A DNA stretch of 48,553 nucleotides from DASWIG01 sp965371445 (GTDB lineage Bacteria > Acidobacteriota > Thermoanaerobaculia > Multivoradales > J023). The stretch is from NCBI GenBank assembly GCA_965371445.1, contig CBDUYN010000064.1, positions 1 through 48,553 of the forward strand, in the 5' to 3' direction. This document shows, in pieces, positions 8,039-17,709 of the stretch. Numbering within the stretch: position 1 is the first letter of the stretch; every line of letters begins with the position of its first letter. A program made the position numbers and the translations under genes. Below the pieces are notes generated by a model, which was given only the letters and a program-made list of their open reading frames with translations, did no database searches and was not told the DNA's origin.

Positions 8039-8657
8039 TCAGGACCCCTCCGTGTCCCGTTCGTGCGGCGACGGCTGGGCCCAGAGCGTGAGCAGCAGCT
8101 CCTGGCCGAGCAGCCGGTATTGCGGGCGGCGGCCGGAGTGGCGTTCGCTCTCCTCGAGGATCCGCCGCACCCCTTCGCCCCGCGATTCGAGATACACCCG
8201 TCCGGTCTTCTCGCTATGCATGCGCGACAGGAAGCCTACCAGCAACTGGTGGCGGGTGAACACGCGGTAAGGCATGTCTTCGAGGGTCAAGGTGTTGGGC
8301 AGGGCGCCAGGGCTGTAGAGCTCGAGGCGGTCGGAGAATAGGAAGAGGCGGATCTTCCCCCCGCCGAGGGAGTAGTCGCGGTGGGTCACGGCATTGACGA
8401 CGGCCTCGCGCACCGCCTCGATGGCGTACTGCGGATAGTCGAGCCGGCCTGCCGCCGATTTCGTCGCCGGCCGCAGCATGGATGCCGAGAAGGATGGACC
8501 CACCTTCCGCATTGGCGAAAGCGACCATCTCGCCGGCAAAGGCCTCGGCGTTCGGCGAAATCACCGAGCGTTTGCCGAGACGCAGCTCCTTGAGCTCGAC
8601 GAAGCTGTCTTCCCCAGCGCGGATCCGGGCTTGGACTTCAGCTGCGGTGTCCAACAT
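8039..8657 (-). pseudogene. AlbA_2/RecG-like ATP-binding protein, internally deleted and frameshifted
   Basis: The 5' part, from ATG 8657, encodes an AlbA_2 start (FVELKELRLG, EMVAFANAEGGSILLGI). The frame is then lost near 8465, and another minus-strand frame resumes with the C-terminal GHKL-like half (AIEAVREAVVNAVTHRDYS, DRLELYSPGALPNTL) ending at 8039. The roughly 150-200 residues that normally join the two halves are absent. The intact family is linked to transcription regulation or nucleic-acid binding. A piece resembling the missing middle occurs as a separate gene at 20222-20794. Confidence 0.8.
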
Positions 8658-8681
8658 GGATGGAAGCGTACCCTGTGAAAG

Positions 8682-9074
8682 GTGTTCTTGGAAGACGCGT
8701 ACGGCTATTCCAAGTCGGAGAGGCGGACGGGAGGTCAACGGCCGCCGATGCGCTCCGCGAGGACCCACGTCGCGCTCACCGTCAAGATCCAGTCGAACCT
8801 GGTCCACATGCTGCGCCTCCTGCGTGGCGGGCACCTCGGCGCCGAGGCGCTCTCCGAGACCAGCCTGTGGCTGATCACCACCGGCGGCCAGGAGCTGACG
8901 GCGGCGTCGAGCACCCTGATCCGGAACCTCGTGGTCAAGTCCCTCTCGAAATCCCTGCTGAAGTTCCTGCCGATCCTTGGAGGCGTCGTGGGCTACGGCC
9001 TCAACCGGATCTCGACCCAGGCGCTCGGCCGCCTGACTCTCAAGTGGATGGAAAGCCAGGGCGCCGACGGATGA
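8682..9074 (+). CDS. Small hydrophobic protein, possible EcsC-like C-terminal fragment
   Basis: A 130-aa frame with GTG at 8682 or ATG at 8748 as possible starts. The C-terminal half (LLKFLPILGGVVGYGLNRIS) looks like the glycine-rich membrane-associated hairpin at the end of EcsC or DUF697 proteins, so this may be the tail of a larger lost gene. It is divergent from the broken AlbA-type gene and followed about 170 bp later by a terminator. Function not assigned. Confidence 0.4.
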   Translation: MFLEDAYGYSKSERRTGGQRPPMRSARTHVALTVKIQSNLVHMLRLLRGGHLGAEALSETSLWLITTGGQELTAASSTLIRNLVVKSLSKSLLKFLPILGGVVGYGLNRISTQALGRLTLKWMESQGADG

Positions 9075-9196
9075 AACCGGTCCGCTGAACGGTCGGGTCC
9101 AAGGTCCGTAGCGACGGATGTAAAGGCCTTGAAAAATCCTCTACGGCCCGGGAATCCCGAAGGGCGGCCCATACGTTGTTAATGAATGGTAGCGAC

Positions 9197-9229
9197 GGGT
9201 GTCGGACGAACATTAGTTTCCCGACACCC
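9197..9229 (+). other. 9-bp perfect hairpin in intergenic region
   Basis: GGGTGTCGG (9197-9205) pairs with CCGACACCC (9221-9229) around a 15-nt A/T-rich loop. Together with the terminator 17 nt downstream it could form the end of a small structured RNA within 9075-9290. The rest of 9075-9340 holds no gene I can support. Confidence 0.4.
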
Positions 9230-9246
9230 TTCAGCTCCTCTCCTCC

Positions 9247-9284
9247 CCCCGTGTCGATCCCTCCACGGCACGGGGCTTTTTATT
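9247..9284 (+). terminator. Rho-independent terminator
   Basis: CCCCGTG (9247-9253) pairs with CACGGGG (9269-9275), followed by CTTTTTATT. The T-run is on the plus strand, so it ends a plus-strand transcript (the 8682-9074 gene or a small RNA), not the convergent aconitase message. Confidence 0.7.
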
Positions 9285-9302
9285 GTAGGGCAAAGTCCCG
9301 CT

Positions 9303-9336
9303 CTGTCCCCCTCGGGGAATCAAGGGGGGGGGAAAG
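9303..9336. repeat. Dispersed C/G-run repeat, copy 2
   Basis: GTCCCCCTCGGGGAATCAAG and a long G-run are the reverse complement form of the 40522-40653 unit. The copy abuts the 3' end of the aconitase gene. Confidence 0.6.
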
Positions 9337-9340
9337 GCTG

Positions 9341-12019
<2,679 letters not shown>

Positions 12020-12209
12020 CGGAGACCTCGCGATCGGGACTTGCACGGCGCGGGCTTCGGCCTGCCATCTTGTGGGGTTGAGCTGGACGAGCCGCCGTGC
12101 CTCGACGCGGCGGAGGCTCATTCTATGCCAAAGCCGCCGCGACGTGCAGGCGTCGATTTCGGCGATTTTCTCGCCGCGACGACCGCCGCGGTGCTAAGAT
12201 GGGTTCAGC

Positions 12210-12884
12210 ATGGCGAAGCCGCGTACACCCGACGAGTCCCGAGAGCCTGCGGAGCGAGGCGAAAAGCCGCCGCCCGAGGCCCCTGGCGAGATGCGCGAAC
12301 CGGAAGCCGCCGAGACCTCCGACCTCGAAACGCCGATCCTCCTGATCGCCATGCCGCAGGTTCTCGACCCCTTCTTCCACATGAGCGTCGTCCTGCTCAT
12401 CGACCATCACGAGCAGGGGAGCCTGGGCTTCATCGTCAACCGGCCGACCCGGGTCCCGGTCTCCGACGTCCTGGAGGGGCTCGACATCCCGTGGCAAGGA
12501 GGGGACGATCAGAGCGCCTTTTTTGGCGGTCCGGTGCAGCCGCAGCTCGGCACCGTGATCTACCGCTCGCGGGAGCCGGTCTCCGACTCGGAGACCGAGA
12601 TCTACTCCGGCGCCAGCTTGACCCAGAACATCCGCGACCTCCAACAGCTGGCGGCGGGCCCGCCGCGGGACCTGCGGCTTTTCCTCGGCTACGCCGGATG
12701 GGGCGAAGGGCAGCTCCTGAGCGAGATCCTGCGCAACGACTGGGTCACGGCGCCGGTGCACCACGACCTGGTCTTCGTCGACGATCCCGCCGAGGCCTGG
12801 CGCGCCGCCCTCCGATCGGTCGGCATCGACCCGGACCAGCTCCCCTCCTGGACCCCCCAAGACACCGACACCCCGGTCAACTGA
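12210..12884 (+). CDS. YqgE/AlgH family protein (UPF0301)
   Basis: A 224-aa protein. A 45-residue charged N-terminal tail, unusual for the family, precedes the domain: LLIAMPQVLDPFFHMSVVLL, GFIVNRPT, FFGGPVQP and FLGYAGWGEGQL are all family signatures. The role is not established; it has been linked to transcription control (AlgH) in Pseudomonas. No clear Shine-Dalgarno sequence precedes ATG 12210. It heads a plus-strand run with the SDR 12 bp downstream. Confidence 0.92.
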   Translation: MAKPRTPDESREPAERGEKPPPEAPGEMREPEAAETSDLETPILLIAMPQVLDPFFHMSVVLLIDHHEQGSLGFIVNRPTRVPVSDVLEGLDIPWQGGDDQSAFFGGPVQPQLGTVIYRSREPVSDSETEIYSGASLTQNIRDLQQLAAGPPRDLRLFLGYAGWGEGQLLSEILRNDWVTAPVHHDLVFVDDPAEAWRAALRSVGIDPDQLPSWTPQDTDTPVN

Positions 12885-12896
12885 GCCACCCTCGCC

Positions 12897-13646
12897 ATGA
12901 CCGTTTCGGGGAAGACCGCCATCGTGACGGGAGCGAGCGCCGGGATCGGCGCCGCCACCTTTCTGAGGCTCGCGGCGGCCGGCTTCCGAGTCGTCGGCGG
13001 TGCCCGGCGCGTCGAGCGGATCGAGCGCCTGGCCGAGGAAGCCGGCGGCGGCGCTCGTGCCCTGCCGCTCGACGTCACCGATCCGGGCTCGATCGCCGCT
13101 TTCGTCGCCGCGATCGACGACGTGGCCTTGCTCGTCAACAACGCCGGCGGCGCCCTCGGGCTCGAGCCGGTCGCCGAGGCGCGCGACGAGCGCTGGCAGT
13201 GGATGTACGACACGAACGTCCTGGGGACGATGCGCATGACCCGGGCGCTCTTGCCGGCGCTTCTCGCCTCGGGCGACGGGCACGTCGTCAACGTCGGCTC
13301 GGTCGCCGGTTTCGAGTCCTACTCCGGCGGCGCCGGCTACACCGTGGCGAAGCACGCGGTGCGAACGCTCACCCGCACCCTTCGCCTGGAGCTCGTCGGG
13401 AAGACCGTCCGCGTGACGGAGATCGCCCCCGGCCTTGTCGAGACCGAGTTCTCGAAAGTGCGCTTCGACGGCGACGAGGAGCGCGCCGCCAAGGTCTACG
13501 AGGGCATGACGCCCCTTACCGCCGAGGACGTCGCCGACTGTGTCGTCTACGCCGCGACGCGGCCGCCGCATGTCAACATCGACGAGATCGTGGTCCGTCC
13601 GCGCGATCAGGCCGCCGCCACCGTGGTCCACCGGACGCCGAAGTAA
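12897..13646 (+). CDS. Classical SDR oxidoreductase (YdfG-like)
   Basis: A 249-aa NAD(P)-dependent dehydrogenase. The cofactor motif TGASAGIG, the NNAG motif, the catalytic Ser (NVGSVAGFES) and YTVAK (YxxxK) are all present, and GARR after the second strand suggests NADPH. Closest in form to YdfG-type serine/3-hydroxy acid dehydrogenases; the substrate cannot be told from sequence. It lies 12 bp after the AlgH-family gene. Confidence 0.92.
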   Translation: MTVSGKTAIVTGASAGIGAATFLRLAAAGFRVVGGARRVERIERLAEEAGGGARALPLDVTDPGSIAAFVAAIDDVALLVNNAGGALGLEPVAEARDERWQWMYDTNVLGTMRMTRALLPALLASGDGHVVNVGSVAGFESYSGGAGYTVAKHAVRTLTRTLRLELVGKTVRVTEIAPGLVETEFSKVRFDGDEERAAKVYEGMTPLTAEDVADCVVYAATRPPHVNIDEIVVRPRDQAAATVVHRTPK

Positions 13647-13662
13647 CCTGGAGGCTTCAGGC

Positions 13663-13878
13663 ATGGACGCCAACCGAATCAAAGAGGCCTACCAGCAGCT
13701 CGAGGCCCTCGACGACCGTCTCTCCTACAAGCTGCGGACCCGTTCCAGCTTGATGTCGCCCACCACCGAGCAGCTCGACGCCCGCATGAAAGACCTGGCG
13801 AGCTTCACCCTGGAGCTCAAGGACATCCTGCGCGAGTTCATGCTCGCTTTTGCCAAGCCCGGGACCGGACAGAGGTAG
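13663..13878 (+). CDS. Small helical protein, 71 aa, unknown function
   Basis: ATG 13663 follows a GGAGG (CTGGAGGCTTCAGGC). The whole product is predicted helical with heptad-like spacing (YQQLEALDDRLSYKLRTR, MKDLASFTLELKDILREF). No known domain is recognised. It is in the same frame as the SMUG1-type gene, separated from it only by its own TAG and two codons. Confidence 0.7.
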   Translation: MDANRIKEAYQQLEALDDRLSYKLRTRSSLMSPTTEQLDARMKDLASFTLELKDILREFMLAFAKPGTGQR

Positions 13879-13884
13879 AGCGCC

Positions 13885-14598
13885 CTGAGCAAGCTCGTCA
13901 AGATCTCGGAGGATCTCGTCGCCGAGCTGGCCCCGCTGCGCTTCACGGCGCCCGCGGCCTACGTCCTGAATCCGCTCGAGTACGCCGCCGCGCCACACCG
14001 GGAGTACCTTCGCCGCTACGGCGCCGGCCGTCCCGAGGTGCTCCTGATCGGCATGAACCCGGGTCCCTGGGGCATGGCCCAGACCGGGGTGCCGTTTGGA
14101 GCGGTCTCCGCGGTGCGCGACTGGATGGGGATCGACGAGCCGGTCGGGCGGCCGCCGCGGGAGCACCCGAAGCGGCCGATCGAGGGCTTTGCCTGCACCC
14201 GCGAGGAAGTGAGCGGCGCCCGGCTCTGGGGCTGGGCGCGCGAGCGCTTCAAGACTCCGAAGCGCTTTTTCGCGCGCTTTTTCGTCGGCAACTACTGCCC
14301 GTTCCTCTTCCTCGACGAAGGCGGACGCAACGTCACCCCCGACAAGCTCCGCGCCGAGGAGCACCGCGCCGTCCACGAGCCCTGCGACCGGGCGCTGCGG
14401 CGAGTCGCCGAGCATCTGGGTGTGCGTTGGGCGATCGGCGTCGGCGCCTACGCCGAGAAGCGGGCGCGGACCGCCCTCGACGGGCTCGACGTCCGGATCG
14501 GGCGCGTCCTCCATCCGAGCCCGGCGAGCCCGGCGGCCAACCGGGGATGGAGCGAGGCGGCGACGCGTCAGCTGCGGGAGCTGGGGATCGAGGTCTAG
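13885..14598 (+). CDS. SMUG1-type uracil-DNA glycosylase with probable CTG start
   Basis: About 237 aa. It excises uracil and oxidised pyrimidines from DNA. The family motif GMNPGPWGMAQTGVPFGAV is almost identical to animal SMUG1, FVGNYCPF and HPSPASPAANRGW follow; SMUG1 is uncommon in bacteria. The family-like sequence begins well before the first GTG/ATG codons (14038, 14053), so translation must start earlier. The only start-like codon after the preceding TAG (13876-13878) is CTG 13885, with AGAGGT just upstream. The alternative is amber readthrough from the preceding gene, giving a fusion. Confidence 0.88.
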   Translation: MSKLVKISEDLVAELAPLRFTAPAAYVLNPLEYAAAPHREYLRRYGAGRPEVLLIGMNPGPWGMAQTGVPFGAVSAVRDWMGIDEPVGRPPREHPKRPIEGFACTREEVSGARLWGWARERFKTPKRFFARFFVGNYCPFLFLDEGGRNVTPDKLRAEEHRAVHEPCDRALRRVAEHLGVRWAIGVGAYAEKRARTALDGLDVRIGRVLHPSPASPAANRGWSEAATRQLRELGIEV

Positions 14599-14620
14599 CG
14601 CCTACGGTTCGAGGCTCTGA

Positions 14621-17167
14621 TCAGTCGTCCATCAGCTCGTCGAGCTCGCCGTGGCGGGCGCGGTCGAGGATTTCCTTCACCGTCAGGTTGTGACCGGCGC
14701 TCCTCAAGTCTTGGAGGTCGTCGCCGTCGACACCAAGCTTGGCGAGTGAGAGGACCTCCTCGACCGAAAGGTTCGAGTAGCCCGAGCTGGCGTATTCCTG
14801 CAGGTCGTCCCCGTCGATACCGAACTTCGCCAGCGCCAGGATCTCGTCGACCGAAAGGCCCGCGTAGCCCGAGCTCGCGTAGTCGCGCATGTCCTCGCCG
14901 TCGACGCCGAACTTTGCCAGCTTCACCAGCTCTTCGACCGAGAGGTCGGCGTAGCCCGCGGCGGCGTAGTCGCGGACGTCTTCGCCGTCGAGTCCGAACT
15001 TCGCGAACTTGACGATCTCGTCGATCGAGAGGTCTGAGTAGCCTGCGGCGGCGTAGTCCCGGACGTCCTCGCCGTCGACGCCGAACTTGGCGAGCTTCAC
15101 GAGCTCTTCGACCGAGAGGCTCGCGTAGCCTGCGCTGGCGTACTCGCGGACGTCCTCGCCGTCGAGCCCGAACTTCGCCAGCTCGACCAGCTCGCCGACC
15201 GAGAGGTTCGCGTAGCCCGCGCTGGCGTACTCGCCGACGTCTTCGCCGTCGAGCCCGAACTTCGCGAAAGCCAGGATGTCGGCGATCGAGAGGTTCGTGT
15301 AACCCGCGGCGGCGTAGCCCCGGAGGTCCTCGCCGTCGACGCCGAACTTGGCGAGAGAGACGATGTCGTCGACCGAGAGCCCCTCGTAGCCCGCACCCGC
15401 GTAGTCGCGGAGGTCTTCGCCGTCGAGCCCGAACTTCGCCATCTGAATCAGCTCTTCCGTGGCCAGGTCGCCGTAGCCCGCGGCGGCGTAGTCGCGGAGG
15501 TCCTCGCCGTCGAGCCCGAACTTCGCCAGCGACACCAGCTCGTCGGCCGAGAGGTCGTCGTAACCCACCGCGACGAAGTCGCGGAGGTCGTCTCCGTCGA
15601 GGCCGTAGCGGACCAGCTTCTTGAGCTCGTCGTCGCTCAGGCCGGCGTAAGGCGTACCCTTGAGGTCCTCGCGCAGCTCGGCGGCCTCTTCCTCGGCCCA
15701 GCGGTCGTCATCCCAATCCTCGTCGCCGTCGTCGGCCCAGGCGTTATCGTTGTCGCCGTCAGCGGCCCAGACGTTGTCGTCGTCAGCGACCCAAACGTTG
15801 TCATCGTCGTCCGAGACCCAGACGACCTCGTCGTCGTCGCTCCAAAGGGCTTCGTCGTCGTCGCTGACCCAGACGACCTCGTCGTCGTCGTTCCAGTAGT
15901 ACACCTCGTCGTCGTCGCCGACGTACTGGAGGTCGTCGTCGCCCACGTACTGGAGGTCGTCGCCGCCGACGTACTGGAGGTCGTCGTCGCCCACGTAGTG
16001 AGCTTCGTCGCCTTCTCCGAAGTACTGGACGTCACCGCTTCCGACGTACTGAGCGTGCGGTTTCTCGTCGTCCTGCTTCTGGGCCTGGACGTACTTGTCG
16101 TCGTCCTGGGGCCCTGCGGCCGCGGGCATCGCCGTCGTCGGCGCGGCATAAAGGAGGAGCGCCGCGCCGAGGACGGCGACTGAAACCGACATGAGCGCCG
16201 CGGTAAAGGTCGGAACCGAGCTCCGGTTCTCCTCGTCGCGGCCCACGAGCCTGCGGACCCGGGCGAGGAGCGAGCCGTCGCCGACGCCCAGCGCCAGGGC
16301 GGGTGTGGCACGCAGGCCTTCGAGGTTCGCGAGGGCGCGGGCGTAGGTCACCGGGCTACCGGAGAGGCCGACCGCGAGGTCGTCGCAGCAGTTCTCGCGC
16401 TCGGCGCGCACCTGGCGCGACACCCACCACACAGCGGGGTGGTAGAAGAGGAGCGTTTCGACCATCAGCTGGAAGACGTTGACCAGGTAGTCGTGGCGCC
16501 GTACGTGGGCGAGCTCGTGGGCGAGTACCGCCTCGAGCTGATGGGGCGCCAGCCCGGCGAAAGCGCTCGCCGGTACCAGGATCGCCGGTTTGAGCCAGCC
16601 GACGACGACCGGGGTCTCGAGGCGCGCCGCTTCCAGGATCTCCACCGTCCTCGCGATCCCCAGCCGTGTGGCGAGGCGCTCGAGCGCCTGGCGCCACCGT
16701 TGGTCGACTGGACGCGTGTCGCGTCGCAGACGGCGGACCCGGCGCCAGCCGCCGAGATGGGCGAGCGAGAGGAGCGTGACGCCGGCGAGCCAGGCTACGA
16801 GGAGCCACGGCAGGGCGGGCTCGAGTCCCCGCCGCAGGGCGCCGAGCTCAAAGCCCGCCGCGGCCGGTTGCGTCGAGTGAGCCGCGGCCGGCAACGCCGG
16901 GACCGAGGCCTCCGAGGCGAGCGGCCGTGCCGTCGCCGCGAGGGCCTGCGTACCCTGCGCGGATGCGAGGTAGAACGAGGTCACGACCGGCAGGAGCGCG
17001 ATCGCGACGAGGCCCGCGAGAGCCGCCGCGTAACGCGCCTGGCTCGAGCGGCGGCGCAGCGCGGCGAGGGCGCCGGCCACCACCAGGGCGACCGCGGCCC
17101 CTTGCCAGAGGAAGTGCACCAGCGCCCAGGCCGCCGGGTGGAGCAGGTTCGTCGAAAGTCCGTTCAT
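14621..17167 (-). CDS. BlaR1-like M56 metallopeptidase with Asp-rich linker and 29-aa repeats
   Basis: 848 aa. Residues 1-310 are a BlaR1/MecR1-type membrane peptidase with several TM helices, the zinc motif LAHELAHVRRHDY and the third-ligand region RAERENCCDDLAV. After a final TM near 320, an Asp-rich, Tyr/Trp-containing linker (about 345-480, units like YVGDDDLQ and VVWVSDDDE) leads to about 11.5 tandem 29-aa repeats (about 500-840), each like LSVEELVKLAKFGVDGEDVR plus a DYAAAGYAD tail. No penicillin-binding domain is present, so the repeats probably form the extracytoplasmic sensor or partner-binding part. ATG 17167 overlaps the BlaI stop (ATGA). It should cleave or release BlaI on sensing a signal (inference from the family). 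Confidence 0.88.
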   Translation of the reverse strand: MNGLSTNLLHPAAWALVHFLWQGAAVALVVAGALAALRRRSSQARYAAALAGLVAIALLPVVTSFYLASAQGTQALAATARPLASEASVPALPAAAHSTQPAAAGFELGALRRGLEPALPWLLVAWLAGVTLLSLAHLGGWRRVRRLRRDTRPVDQRWRQALERLATRLGIARTVEILEAARLETPVVVGWLKPAILVPASAFAGLAPHQLEAVLAHELAHVRRHDYLVNVFQLMVETLLFYHPAVWWVSRQVRAERENCCDDLAVGLSGSPVTYARALANLEGLRATPALALGVGDGSLLARVRRLVGRDEENRSSVPTFTAALMSVSVAVLGAALLLYAAPTTAMPAAAGPQDDDKYVQAQKQDDEKPHAQYVGSGDVQYFGEGDEAHYVGDDDLQYVGGDDLQYVGDDDLQYVGDDDEVYYWNDDDEVVWVSDDDEALWSDDDEVVWVSDDDDNVWVADDDNVWAADGDNDNAWADDGDEDWDDDRWAEEEAAELREDLKGTPYAGLSDDELKKLVRYGLDGDDLRDFVAVGYDDLSADELVSLAKFGLDGEDLRDYAAAGYGDLATEELIQMAKFGLDGEDLRDYAGAGYEGLSVDDIVSLAKFGVDGEDLRGYAAAGYTNLSIADILAFAKFGLDGEDVGEYASAGYANLSVGELVELAKFGLDGEDVREYASAGYASLSVEELVKLAKFGVDGEDVRDYAAAGYSDLSIDEIVKFAKFGLDGEDVRDYAAAGYADLSVEELVKLAKFGVDGEDMRDYASSGYAGLSVDEILALAKFGIDGDDLQEYASSGYSNLSVEEVLSLAKLGVDGDDLQDLRSAGHNLTVKEILDRARHGELDELMDD

Positions 17168-17553
17168 CGAGCTTCTCCTTCCATCTCGTCGAGCAGCTGG
17201 CGGATCTCGGCCAGCTCCTCCGACGACGTCTCGCGCGCCGAAAGCGCGCGCAGGACCAACTGGCTCGCAGAGCCCTCGAACACCCGGTCGACCAGGTCGC
17301 CGATCAGGTGGCTCTGCACTTCCTCGCGGGCCTCGCTCGCCGAGTAGACGTGCGCGCGGCCGTTCAAGTCGCGCTCCACGAGGCCTTTGTCCGTCATGAT
17401 CTGGAGCATCTTCAGCACCGTCGTGTAGCCCGTCGGTGTCGAGCGCTCCAGCTCGGCCTGCACCTCGCGGACCGTCGAGGGTCCGCACCGCCAGAGCACC
17501 CGAAGGATGCTCAGCTCTACGTCGGTGGGCCGGTTCGTCGCCTTGCGTGCCAT
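17164..17553 (-). CDS. BlaI/MecI/CopY-family repressor
   Basis: A 129-aa winged-helix repressor. The N-terminal wHTH reads PTDVELSILRVLWRCGPSTV and TGYTTVLKMLQIM; the C-terminal half is the dimerisation helix pair. In the family, the paired M56 sensor triggers loss of repression. It is cotranscribed with that gene (4-bp overlap). Two copies of a dyad in its promoter region (17591-17629) are the likely binding sites, giving autorepression and control of the divergent ADOP permease. Confidence 0.93.
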   Translation of the reverse strand: MARKATNRPTDVELSILRVLWRCGPSTVREVQAELERSTPTGYTTVLKMLQIMTDKGLVERDLNGRAHVYSASEAREEVQSHLIGDLVDRVFEGSASQLVLRALSARETSSEELAEIRQLLDEMEGEAR

Positions 17554-17590
17554 CGTTTCCGTGATCTCCAGGAGGTCTATACGCGACTAT

Positions 17591-17629
17591 CTACGAAGAG
17601 TTTCGTAGTGTCAACGAATTTCTTCGTAG
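17591..17629. promoter_or_regulatory. Two-dyad BlaI-type operator
   Basis: CTACGAA-GAGT-TTCGTAG (17591-17608) is a perfect 7-bp dyad. A second, CAACGAA-TTTC-TTCGTAG (17612-17629), keeps the ACGAA/TTCGT core. The two start 21 bp apart, two helical turns. They lie between BlaI and the divergent permease, 38 bp before the BlaI start. The arms differ from the TACA/TGTA core of staphylococcal BlaI, so specificity is inferred from position and symmetry. Confidence 0.75.
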
Positions 17630-17709
17630 ATGGGTTCGTTACGATCCGCTCTGAGGACCGTGGAACCTTCTCGGCAACCTCTACGTCTCCCCTGGTAGGA
17701 GGTAGATTC

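Noticed and set aside
14590..14630. tRNA T-loop-like GGTTCGAGGC
   Set aside because: No acceptor or anticodon arms can be folded around it.
14621..16000. Tandem repeats taken as a CRISPR-like or satellite array
   Set aside because: The 87-bp period encodes 29-aa protein repeats in one open frame, with no spacers.
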